Source: Nitrosarchaeum sp.
Lineage (GTDB): Archaea > Thermoproteota > Nitrososphaeria > Nitrososphaerales > Nitrosopumilaceae
DNA length: 64,000 bases
Assembly (NCBI GenBank): GCA_021414105.1
Contig: JAIOPB010000016.1
Span: forward strand, 44,352-108,351
Reading direction: 5' to 3'
Shown here: positions 15,368-22,741 of the stretch, piece by piece
How positions within the stretch are numbered: position 1 is the stretch's first letter
How the letters are laid out: every line of letters starts with the position of its first letter
Position numbers and translations under genes: made by a program
Notes under the pieces: model-generated
What the model was told of the DNA's origin: nothing
The model's database searches: none
The model's input: only the letters and a program-made list of their open reading frames with translations

Positions 15368-16000
15368 TTGGATGCTAAAAAACAACAAAAAATAGACAAT
15401 TTAATTATCATTATGAAAAAGTTAGGTTTTCTTAATGACGATAAAGTAGAATCTGCCATTAGAAAAATGCACAGACATGAATTTGTACCTATATCGCTTA
15501 AAGAAGAGGCATATGAAAATGCCCCTCTGGCTACAATGAAAAATCAAACAATATCTCAACCGTCAGTGGTATCAAGAATGACTGAATGGTTAGATATCAA
15601 AGAAGGGCAAAAAATTCTGGAGATCGGTAGTGGTTCAGGTTGGCAAACTGCAATTCTTTCCTACTTGGTAGGACACGGTAAAGTTTACTCTATTGAAAGA
15701 CATTCAGAACTTGCAGAATTTGCCAAAAAAAATCTAGACAAGTTAGGAATAAGTAATGTCAAAGTAATTTTAGGAGACGGTAGTTTAGGACTGCCAGAAG
15801 AATCTCCTTTTGACAGAATCATAATTACTGCGGCATGTAAAAAAGTTCCAGAGAAATTACTTGAACAATTATCAATAGATGGTTTGTTGGTTGCGCCTGT
15901 AGGTGAATTTCCACAATCACTGGTTTTACTAAAAAAGATACATCAGGGAGTTGTGGAAATTAAAAAACAACCAGGTTATGTTTTTGTGCCGCTCAGATAA
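15368..16000 (+). CDS. pcm: Protein-L-isoaspartate O-methyltransferase
   Basis: 210 aa starting at TTG (15368); the next in-frame ATG is at residue 16 and would cut the usual N-terminal helix. Family hallmarks are 'MHRHEFVP' near the N-terminus, 'TISQPSVVSRMTEWL', the SAM-binding 'LEIGSGSGWQTAIL' at about residue 80-93, the acidic 'YSIERHSEL', and 'PFDRIIITAACKKVPEKLLEQL'. The enzyme methylates isoaspartyl residues in aged proteins with S-adenosylmethionine, starting their repair. It is monocistronic in appearance. Confidence 0.92.
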   Translation: MDAKKQQKIDNLIIIMKKLGFLNDDKVESAIRKMHRHEFVPISLKEEAYENAPLATMKNQTISQPSVVSRMTEWLDIKEGQKILEIGSGSGWQTAILSYLVGHGKVYSIERHSELAEFAKKNLDKLGISNVKVILGDGSLGLPEESPFDRIIITAACKKVPEKLLEQLSIDGLLVAPVGEFPQSLVLLKKIHQGVVEIKKQPGYVFVPLR

Positions 16001-16103
16001 CATTGATGAAGAAAAATATAGTAAATTTAGAGTACAAGAATATCAGTATGATATACGGTATTGATGTGAAAATTGTCAATATTCATGACTATATTATCAT
16101 AAA

Positions 16104-16478
16104 TCAACGTAATCTTTTGTAGACTTCCTGAAACTCTTTGGAAATGTTGTAGGCGATATTTTCTACGTGAGTTATTTCCGTTACTGATTTTTTATCTTTA
16201 GATATAACTCTCATCATTGTCATACATTTGTGAATTTGATTATGTTCCGGTTCTTTATCATCAGTCCAAGTTTTAAAACAATCTTCAAAATCCAAACAAA
16301 ACTTGAGAATTATAATTTCCCAATCACTTGTGGTATGTGATATGTTTAAGGAATCAGATAATTCCTTAAATTCATTTTTTCGATCTCTTAATAAAAGATC
16401 CAATGCGCGTCTTGCTCGCTCTTCTTCAAATCCAGTAATTAATTTGATCCGATTCATAATAAAAGGAACAATATCCAA
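16104..16478 (-). CDS. Hypothetical helical protein
   Basis: 124 aa, almost entirely helical and soluble: 'IMNRIKLITGFEEERARRALDLLLRDRKNEFKEL' then 'WEIIILKFCLDFEDCFKTW'. Three Cys are scattered and do not form a metal motif. It may be a small helical bundle. I do not recognise it. It stands alone between pcm and the Hsp20 gene. Confidence 0.6.
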   Translation of the reverse strand: MDIVPFIMNRIKLITGFEEERARRALDLLLRDRKNEFKELSDSLNISHTTSDWEIIILKFCLDFEDCFKTWTDDKEPEHNQIHKCMTMMRVISKDKKSVTEITHVENIAYNISKEFQEVYKRLR

Positions 16479-16581
16479 TAATTAAAAGATAATGGGGTAA
16501 TGTTCACATCTGATAGACAGTAATTAAGTAAATCAATCACATTTAAGACAAAATATTTAAAAAAAAATAAAAAAAGAAAAG

Positions 16582-17064
16582 TTACTTAACGGATATTGAT
16601 TTTTTCTTTTGTATTTCTGTTGGTTTTGATTTTGGTAGTGTAACATCCAATACTCCATCAGAGAGTTTTGCCATTACTTTACCTGCTATTATTTTCTCAG
16701 ATAGAGGTAATGATCTGTAATAGGATACCTGACTTCGCTCTTTTCTAAGATAGTTCTTTTTCTTTTCTTCAGCTTCTTCTTTATGCTCTGCTGATACTTC
16801 TAAAGAATTATCAGTGACATTAAGCTTGACTTCATTTTTCTTTATCCCAGGTACATCCATTTTCACTCGAAATTGATTACCTTCATCTATAATATCACAA
16901 GATGTATGTGACATTTTTGGCATGTGTGTTGATGGAAATGATGAAAAAGTTTTTTCCATATCTTTACGTAGATTTTCTATTGATCTGTCAATGTCTGTCC
17001 AACTAGATGTCCAAAAAGGAGCAATTCCTGTTGATTTTTTTATGGGGGTTTTTGTTTCTGCCAT
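16582..17064 (-). CDS. Hsp20/alpha-crystallin small heat shock protein
   Basis: 160 aa. A short N-terminal region with 'PFWTSSWTDIDRSIENLRKDME' precedes the alpha-crystallin domain (residues about 54-150): 'FRVKMDVPGIKKNEVKLNVTDNSLEVSAEH', 'YRSLPLSEKI' and the A-x-L-x-DGVL-x-V-x-LPK signature ('AKLSDGVLDVTLPK'). The C-terminal tail 'KSISVK' carries an I-x-V type anchoring motif. An ATP-independent chaperone that holds unfolding proteins in oligomers. Its promoter is divergent from the Met-rich gene at 17175. Confidence 0.93.
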   Translation of the reverse strand: MAETKTPIKKSTGIAPFWTSSWTDIDRSIENLRKDMEKTFSSFPSTHMPKMSHTSCDIIDEGNQFRVKMDVPGIKKNEVKLNVTDNSLEVSAEHKEEAEEKKKNYLRKERSQVSYYRSLPLSEKIIAGKVMAKLSDGVLDVTLPKSKPTEIQKKKSISVK

Positions 17065-17174
17065 GAGGGAAAATTACAGTTGAATTATTTAAGATACAAA
17101 TATGATTCCTGATTTTGATTCCTGACTTTGAAAATTACATAACATTATAATAATATACACGCTAAAAAACATCC

Positions 17175-17708
17175 ATGGTTAACCAGTACATTTGGATTGG
17201 TATTGTAATTGGTGTTTTCTTTGTAGGAATTGGAATAGGATATGCTGTACTTCAATCTAACACATCTGTACCAATGATGACACCTCAGCAAATGCAACAA
17301 ATGATGAATGAACCAAAACAAATGACACAATGGCATCAAACCATGATGAATAATCCTCAGGCTATGAACAACTGGATGAATACCATGATGCAAAACCCAA
17401 GCATGATGAACCAGTGGATGGGAACCATGATGAATAATCCACAATACATGAATCAGATGATGGGCACAATGATGCAAAACCCACAGTTTGGAAACTGGAT
17501 GATGGGAAATATGATGAATAATCCAAGTATGATGAATAACATGATGACTCCAATGATGAACGATCCACAATTCAGTCAACAGATGTATGGAATGATGTTT
17601 CAAAATCAACAATTCATGCAAAACATGATGAATAACACACAATTTCAAAATCAATGGATGATGAATCCAAATATGATGGGTGGAAACATGATGGGAAACT
17701 ATCCATAG
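17175..17708 (+). CDS. Anchored or exported Met/Asn/Gln-rich repeat protein
   Basis: 177 aa. One N-terminal hydrophobic helix (residues about 5-25) is followed by ~150 residues of low complexity made of imperfect 12-15-residue repeats of the type 'TMMNNPQ.MN.WM'. Met exceeds a quarter of the mature part and there are no cysteines. Clustered methionines outside the membrane are a known way to bind Cu(I), as in CopA/CusF/PcoC-type Met motifs, so copper buffering is one idea. A structural role (surface or stickiness) is another. No known family. Confidence 0.65.
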   Translation: MVNQYIWIGIVIGVFFVGIGIGYAVLQSNTSVPMMTPQQMQQMMNEPKQMTQWHQTMMNNPQAMNNWMNTMMQNPSMMNQWMGTMMNNPQYMNQMMGTMMQNPQFGNWMMGNMMNNPSMMNNMMTPMMNDPQFSQQMYGMMFQNQQFMQNMMNNTQFQNQWMMNPNMMGGNMMGNYP

Positions 17709-17756
17709 GAAAATAAACTAATACCAACTTCAGATTTTAAAATTTTATAATAATAT

Positions 17757-17803
17757 GGGGCTGGCAGTCCAACGCATGGACTGCCAGCTTGTTCCCCGAA
17801 CGG
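17757..17803. ncRNA. GC-rich hairpin, possible structured RNA or bidirectional terminator
   Basis: A perfect 12-bp stem (17760-17771 with 17777-17788, GCTGGCAGTCCA over a 5-nt ACGCA loop) stands out as GC-rich in AT-rich DNA. GGGG at 17757 can pair with CCCC at 17794-17797, and GTTC-CCC-GAAC forms a second small hairpin. It lies between two convergent genes (ends at 17708 and 17858). No T-run follows on either side, unlike usual archaeal termination. The strand is unknown. Confidence 0.4.
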
Positions 17804-17857
17804 TTTGAATTCGATGTCAATTTGAAGTTGAGAATTATCTGATTTAAATGTTTGAAA

Positions 17858-18433
17858 TTATCCCCAGTCGAGTTTTTTTGATTTGATTTTTCTTGCAGAG
17901 CCAGCCAAAACTCCAATCGTAATTCCAAGATGATAAAGAAAATACAGAAAGACCTCAAAAGTACTAGGGGTTAAATCAGTAAATCTGCTAAGACCAGTCA
18001 ACAGTAAGATAAGCAAACTAAAAAAGAAAACAAAGATTTTGGCAACGCCATGAATATGAGTAAATTTTAGCAATACAAAGGTCATAACGGTTACAGAAAT
18101 TGCAAGTACTGCAAAAAATCCTGCATTCATTCCAAAGACAAGAAAAAGTAATGACACCAATTCTCCAGGATTGTTAGTTTGAAAGACATTAGAAAGAATA
18201 ATTTTGTCAGGAGATGCAAAACGAGGTACACTTAAAATTGCATTTACAAGAAACAAGAAAAATAAAGATATTGAAACAGTTTTTACGTGATTCTGTAGAC
18301 GTGGGAATCGTAAAAGTATCGCTCTACCCAAAACAATACCTTGAAAAATTCCAATTGCAAATGCACTTAAAATTGCAAGTACTGAAAAGATAGGATCTTG
18401 AAAGACTTCAACTAAGAATGGGATCAATGCCAT
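17858..18433 (-). CDS. Multi-span membrane protein, lineage-specific family
   Basis: 191 aa with about five or six membrane helices and no charged catalytic motif. Its C-terminus 'FLYFLYHLGITIGVLAG' resembles 'FLYTFYHAGIVGGAFYA' in the protein at 33186, and general topology agrees, so they are likely distant paralogues. Function unknown. It runs toward the Met-rich gene and is separated from it by the GC-rich hairpin. Confidence 0.65.
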   Translation of the reverse strand: MALIPFLVEVFQDPIFSVLAILSAFAIGIFQGIVLGRAILLRFPRLQNHVKTVSISLFFLFLVNAILSVPRFASPDKIILSNVFQTNNPGELVSLLFLVFGMNAGFFAVLAISVTVMTFVLLKFTHIHGVAKIFVFFFSLLILLLTGLSRFTDLTPSTFEVFLYFLYHLGITIGVLAGSARKIKSKKLDWG

Positions 18434-18582
18434 AGTTGGAAAATTGTCCCAATTGCAATATTAGTTGCTAGATACATGGTTTTGGTAAAATGAGCAAAAT
18501 AATTTCAGCAAAGACGAGAATCTAAAAAATAAATGAACAATACAAGAGTAAATTTAATAATTTCATCATTAGAAAGGCACCT

Positions 18583-19740
18583 ATGCAAAAGATCGTGATT
18601 TTGTTGGGGTTAATCGGAGTACTAGTTTTTACAACGAATTATGCATATTCGCAAGAAATGAGTCTTGCCACATTTCAAGAAACAGCACAAGTAATAATTG
18701 ATAAAAGCATATCTCAAAACGTCACAGCGTCAATTGCTCTACAAAGTACAAGTATCCAAGAAATAAAAATTCCTGCTGAATTGGAACAAAAAATTAGAGA
18801 AAACAATAGAATAACAGCCATAGTTTTGACAAACCAAAATCAATGTATTTTGGGCGTATATGATGAATCATGCATAATCATAAATGTTGCAAGAGATCCA
18901 GCAGACAAAGATTTTTCAGCAATTCAAAACTCAACAAAAAAGATTGCAGAATTATTCATTGATGAAGTAAATCAAACATTTGATACAAATGCAAAATTTC
19001 ACTCCATATTTATTCAAAGTAATGATGAGCTTGGCAGAGCCCTTGAAACATCAGGAACAATTTCAGGTAGGGGTACAATATCTGCAGTGTATACAATGCC
19101 TATGGAAGATACAGAATCCATGTATGAAAAAATCTCAGCACTATTACTTCCAAAAGTAATCAGAGAATCTGGAGGATTTTATGATATAGCAAAGAATCTA
19201 TCCAAAGAAGAAAAATCAAAGATGACATTTTCAATCATACCATTGGAAAATAAATCATTACTACAATTGAAATTATCAGTAGATTATCCAAATGTAGCGT
19301 CATCAATTAAGGAAATTAATCCATTAGAGTTTTTGAAAGCAGACGAATTGAAAAGATCAGGCTATTTTTCAACAGGATTTTATCCATTAAATTCAATATT
19401 ACAAGTTGTAATACTGTCTCCAGAATCCACGAATGTATCAGATGTGAGAGGAAACATAGTTCCTACTCAAATAACAGATGGTGAAAAAATCCCAAAAGAA
19501 ATTACAAAAGAGGGATGGGTTTTTGATCCAGAGCAGGGAAAAAGAATTCAAGGAAAATACATTTTTGGTGAAAGAACAACAATTAACAAAGATGAATTAG
19601 TTTTTTCATTAGGCGGTAGTGAGTTAATAGCACCAAAAAATATTGGAACATCGTTTGATGAATCAATTATTATTGTGATAATCATTACAGCGATAGCAAT
19701 TGCGGCAGCAATATTTTATCTCAAAGGATATAAAAAATAA
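18583..19740 (+). CDS. Exported protein with C-terminal membrane anchor
   Basis: 385 aa. An N-terminal signal peptide (residues 1 to about 23, ending 'YAYS') and a C-terminal membrane helix ('IIIVIIITAIAIAAAIFYL') with basic tail 'KGYKK' place about 330 residues outside the cell. The mature part is polar, with two cysteines ('CILGVYDESC') likely in a disulfide. No enzymatic motif was recognised; a surface or envelope role is plausible. It ends 3 bp from the convergent pdaD gene. Confidence 0.65.
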   Translation: MQKIVILLGLIGVLVFTTNYAYSQEMSLATFQETAQVIIDKSISQNVTASIALQSTSIQEIKIPAELEQKIRENNRITAIVLTNQNQCILGVYDESCIIINVARDPADKDFSAIQNSTKKIAELFIDEVNQTFDTNAKFHSIFIQSNDELGRALETSGTISGRGTISAVYTMPMEDTESMYEKISALLLPKVIRESGGFYDIAKNLSKEEKSKMTFSIIPLENKSLLQLKLSVDYPNVASSIKEINPLEFLKADELKRSGYFSTGFYPLNSILQVVILSPESTNVSDVRGNIVPTQITDGEKIPKEITKEGWVFDPEQGKRIQGKYIFGERTTINKDELVFSLGGSELIAPKNIGTSFDESIIIVIIITAIAIAAAIFYLKGYKK

Positions 19741-19742
19741 AA

Positions 19743-20294
19743 CTAGACAAGCAAAACAGCAGCCGCAAAGACAGTAGTCCACTTGCCATCCTTATCACCT
19801 GTTGCGGATTGAGTAATGTTTTGTGTTTTGTATATCTGACCAGAGATTGTCCATTGTTGTCTTTTTTCATTCCAGTTTTTATCAATATCAAATGGAATTC
19901 CAAGAGATGAGGCTAACATTTGTGCTGCAATATCTTCAGCATAATCACCTGATTGTTGTTCATTTTGTCCATATGATTCGTATTCTGAGAGATAGCCATA
20001 TCGATTCGTATCTTTTGGTCGCGCGATACCAACTGATGCAGAACATAATCTATGGGCCTCATTTGTTTGATTCTTTGAATAAATTGTAAACAAAATCTGT
20101 CCCGGCATTATTTGTTTGAGACCCTCATTTCTGGAAATTAATTTTGCGTTTGGTGGAAATATACTTGAAATTAAAACAAGATTAGTACCTGCAATTCCAG
20201 CATCTCTTAAGGCATATTCAAAACTCGTCAATCTGTCTTCATGAACGCCTTTGCCTTTTGTGAGGAATAATTTTTTGGCAACTAAATCTAGCAA
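19743..20294 (-). CDS. pdaD: Pyruvoyl-dependent arginine decarboxylase
   Basis: 183 aa from a TTG at 20294; a TATA box (GTATAAATAA) about 22-31 nt upstream fits a leaderless transcript. 'GIAGTNLVLISSIFPP' holds the S43-S44 pair where the proenzyme self-cleaves to give a pyruvoyl group on the second Ser. 'CSASVGIARP' and 'GYLSEYESYG' are further family blocks. The enzyme makes agmatine and CO2 from arginine, the first step of archaeal polyamine synthesis. Length is typical. Confidence 0.88.
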   Translation of the reverse strand: MLDLVAKKLFLTKGKGVHEDRLTSFEYALRDAGIAGTNLVLISSIFPPNAKLISRNEGLKQIMPGQILFTIYSKNQTNEAHRLCSASVGIARPKDTNRYGYLSEYESYGQNEQQSGDYAEDIAAQMLASSLGIPFDIDKNWNEKRQQWTISGQIYKTQNITQSATGDKDGKWTTVFAAAVLLV

Positions 20295-20500
20295 TTCTTT
20301 CTTGATGAAACTGTGTTATTATTTATACTTTTGAAACCTCGAAAGACATTTTCAAAAAAGATGCGATCTCCGTACATCATATTTTTCTATGCATCTCAAA
20401 ATATTTTTTTAATCACATCATTTTTGTCAATAGTTAGCATATCAAGGCAAATTGAGCTTTAATGAGTTAGATTTTTTTATAATACATAACGACAGAGGTT

Positions 20501-21049
20501 ATGTTAGAAGAGTTTTTTCAAACAGATGGTTTTGTAATTGGATACTATATTCTAACAGTAGGAGCATCGCTTCTTCTTATTAAAGAAACGAAAAAAAGAG
20601 TTAAGGATCTAAAAATAGGAATTAATTCAATAAAGTACGCACCAATACCATTTGGAATTTTATTTGCATATATTATTTTAGCAAATGATTTTGTTGAAAC
20701 AATACCGATTCTAAATTGGAGTTGGCTTGGATATAACATTGCTTTTGGGCCATTTGCAGACCAGGGGTTTTGGGGTATAGTTCCTTTCATTCCATTACTA
20801 GTGTACATGTTTATTCACATCAACTATGTAGAAGAATTGTATTTTAGAAAATCAAAAAAGATGGTAGTGATATGGGCATTTGTCCATATTGCAATGGGGG
20901 TAAAAGTACACATGGCAATATTGTTACTACCAATTGGGTTTTTGTTCAAATACATTTATGACAAAAAAGGAATAAATCATTCATATGCAATGCATTTTGC
21001 AACAAATATACTAGTTGTCATTGCGCTTTTTCTTTCTTTTTTCATTTGA
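20501..21049 (+). CDS. CPBP-family (CAAX protease/Abi-like) intramembrane metalloprotease
   Basis: 182 aa with about six membrane helices. It carries the three CPBP motifs: E111-E112-x3-R116 ('EELYFR'), F-x-x-H129 ('WAFVHIAMG') and H165-x3-N169 ('HFATN'). These form the membrane-embedded metal or general-base site of Rce1-like proteases. Prokaryotic members act in peptide processing or immunity-protein roles; the substrate here is unknown. The 3' end overlaps the convergent gene at 21011 by 39 bp. Confidence 0.8.
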   Translation: MLEEFFQTDGFVIGYYILTVGASLLLIKETKKRVKDLKIGINSIKYAPIPFGILFAYIILANDFVETIPILNWSWLGYNIAFGPFADQGFWGIVPFIPLLVYMFIHINYVEELYFRKSKKMVVIWAFVHIAMGVKVHMAILLLPIGFLFKYIYDKKGINHSYAMHFATNILVVIALFLSFFI

Positions 21050-21238
21050 ATCTGGAGTTTGAGTAAGAAGGAGCCAAACAAAAAATGCACCCAAAGCGAA
21101 ATTGACTACGCCCATAAATGTAATTAACACTCTTGCTTGAGGTGGTGCAACATATAGACCAACAATAATTCCAAGAATACCAGTACCAAAAAACATAATC
21201 ATCATGATTTTAAGTCGTAATGGGTTAACGTATTTCAT
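21011..21238 (-). CDS. Small two-helix membrane protein
   Basis: 75 aa with two membrane helices (residues about 10-30 and 38-58) and a very basic, polar C-terminal tail ('SNEKRKKKRNDN'), predicted cytosolic. No known family. It converges on and overlaps the end of the CPBP gene by 39 bp. Confidence 0.6.
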   Translation of the reverse strand: MKYVNPLRLKIMMIMFFGTGILGIIVGLYVAPPQARVLITFMGVVNFALGAFFVWLLLTQTPDSNEKRKKKRNDN

Positions 21239-21396
21239 GGATTATTCACAGATTCACAGTATTATAATCTGATGGGCCGATACATCAAATAAGAGAAATA
21301 GATATTTTAAAAAATATAACCATTATCTAAAAAATAAACTCAGTTTCAAGACACATTTGCTAAAGTTTTATTTCAAATACCTTTAGCTGGTAACAC

Positions 21397-21402
21397 TTTA
21401 AA
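21397..21402 (+). promoter_or_regulatory. Likely TATA box of the tRNA-Thr gene
   Basis: TTTAAA within ACTTTAAAG lies 27-32 nt upstream of the tRNA 5' end at 21429, the normal archaeal TATA distance. Confidence 0.5.
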
Positions 21403-21428
21403 GATCCAGAATATTTATTGGATTTTGT

Positions 21429-21503
21429 GCCAATATAGCTCAGCCTGGTTAGAGCATCAGATTTGTAATCTGAGGGTCGTGGGTTCGGATCCCATTATTG
21501 GCT
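21429..21503 (+). tRNA. tRNA-Thr, anticodon TGT
   Basis: A full cloverleaf can be drawn. Acceptor GCCAATA pairs with TATTGGC, D-stem GCTC with GAGC, anticodon stem TCAGA with TCTGA around loop TTTGTAA (anticodon TGT, reading ACA). T-stem GTGGG pairs with CCCAT, closing with one G-T pair, around loop TTCGGAT. No intron is present at the anticodon loop, and no CCA is encoded. An oligo-T run (TTTTT) follows at once and probably terminates transcription. Confidence 0.95.
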
Positions 21504-21566
21504 TTTTAAATTTTATAAAAATAACTTCGAAAGAGTAAGAAAAAACGACGTTAAGCGTATTTCAGC

Positions 21567-21725
21567 CTAATATCTTCCTCTATTTTCAAATCTTGGCTTT
21601 CTATGTTTTGGTAAACATTCTTTGCAGAAAACATCTCTACCTTCAACTGGTTGAAAAGGTACCTGTGATTCTTTTCCGCAATCAGAACATGTACATGGAT
21701 ACATTTTACGATCGTCTGTTGACAT
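21567..21725 (-). CDS. Small zinc-ribbon protein (CxxC-x17-CxxC type, 52 aa)
   Basis: ATG at 21725, TAG at 21567. The sequence carries 'CSDCGKESQVPFQPVEGR' and 'VFCKECLPKH', a CxxC-x17-CxxC zinc ribbon, and a basic tail 'RKPRFENRGRY'. This is the same domain that occurs twice in the protein at 31196 ('CGDCGNECQIPFKP...YCRECFQKH'). The RG-type tail suggests RNA binding. It lies divergently upstream of the DsbA-like gene. Confidence 0.75.
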   Translation of the reverse strand: MSTDDRKMYPCTCSDCGKESQVPFQPVEGRDVFCKECLPKHRKPRFENRGRY

Positions 21726-21824
21726 TATTTTGGATAATTATGATGGAATATAAGAACTGTTAGAATAAAAATGAGGTAAAATTTGGCAATACGAATAAGT
21801 ATGTTATAATTTAAACAAGCCCAA

Positions 21825-22634
21825 ATGGATTTTGATGAAATAAAATCAAAGCAAAATGAAACTAGCGGAAAAATTTCCATTAAAAAATCAACGTTTAACG
21901 CTTTAGTGATTTCAGTAGTAGTAGTTAGTTTGATAGCTGTGTTTTTTGCAGGTTCGTATACTAGCTTAAAATCAGATGAAATAACAAAATCTGAATTAAA
22001 TGAGGCAATTTCAAAACTTGAAGCAAAGATTTTGAAAAATCAACAAGTAACAGAACAACCTAACATACAACCAATTAGTGTATCCATAGATGATGATCCA
22101 ATCAGAGGGGAGCAAAATGCACCAATTACGATTGTAGAGTTTTCTGACTTTCAATGTCCATTTTGTGCTCGATTTCAGATTCAGACACTACCATTAATTT
22201 TAGAACAGTATGTAGAAACAGGAAAAGCAAAATTCGTATACAGAGATTTCCCAATACAAAATAGTCATCCTAATGCAATGTCAGCAGCTGTAGCATCAGA
22301 ATGTGCACATGAACAATACAAGTATTGGGAATATCATGATGTATTATTTGAAAATCAAGGAGTTTGGAATAAGGTGGAAATTACATCAGCAATTACAATC
22401 TTTAAAGAATTTGCAACAGAATTAGATTTGAACCAAGAACAATTCAGTTCTTGTCTTGATTCAGGAAAATACATCGAAGAGATCAACAATGATCTAAATG
22501 ATGGAAGAGATTATGGAATAACTGGGACTCCAGGATTTTTCATAGGAAGTGAAAAAATAGGATTTGTAAAACTAAATGGAGCCCAACCTTTTGAAGCATT
22601 CAAGAGCATAATTGATTCTCAGCTAAACACATGA
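21825..22634 (+). CDS. DsbA/thioredoxin-fold thiol oxidoreductase, membrane-anchored
   Basis: 269 aa. An N-terminal membrane helix (residues about 26-45) and a coiled linker lead to a DsbA-type domain. It has active site C111-P-F-C114 in 'FSDFQCPFC', 'VYRDFPIQNSHPNAM' typical of the Thioredoxin_4/DsbA subgroup, and the cis-Pro loop 'GTPGFFIG'. It probably forms or shuffles disulfides in proteins outside the membrane. That fits a cell with many exported Cys-ligated copper proteins. No DsbB/VKOR partner is next to it. Confidence 0.88.
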   Translation: MDFDEIKSKQNETSGKISIKKSTFNALVISVVVVSLIAVFFAGSYTSLKSDEITKSELNEAISKLEAKILKNQQVTEQPNIQPISVSIDDDPIRGEQNAPITIVEFSDFQCPFCARFQIQTLPLILEQYVETGKAKFVYRDFPIQNSHPNAMSAAVASECAHEQYKYWEYHDVLFENQGVWNKVEITSAITIFKEFATELDLNQEQFSSCLDSGKYIEEINNDLNDGRDYGITGTPGFFIGSEKIGFVKLNGAQPFEAFKSIIDSQLNT

Positions 22635-22687
22635 GAAATAAGAACAAGCGTTTATTAGACCTAAAAGGGATTTAGAAATATCGGAAT

Positions 22688-22722
22688 AATGACGAGTGGG
22701 CAATGAGCTTTTTCGTCATTGC
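22688..22722 (+). promoter_or_regulatory. Alternative hairpins in the leader of the DEAD-box helicase gene
   Basis: Two hairpins compete for one right arm. AATGACGA (22688-22695) pairs with TCGTCATT (22713-22720), or GCAATGA (22700-22706) pairs with TCATTGC (22716-22722). The element ends 19 nt before the ATG at 22742. Such mutually exclusive folding could switch translation or helicase autoregulation. Confidence 0.35.
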
Positions 22723-22741
22723 TTAAGAGAAGAAAAACAAA

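Noticed and set aside
16001..16103. C/D-box sRNA candidate, because of TTGATGA at about 16003.
   Set aside because: No convincing D box (CTGA) or C'/D' pair at the right distance could be found.
17145..17654. Minus-strand His/Leu/Trp-rich frame of 169 codons opposite the Met-rich gene.
   Set aside because: CAT (His) codons on this strand are the complement of ATG (Met) in the repeat gene, so it is a mirror artefact of the repeats.
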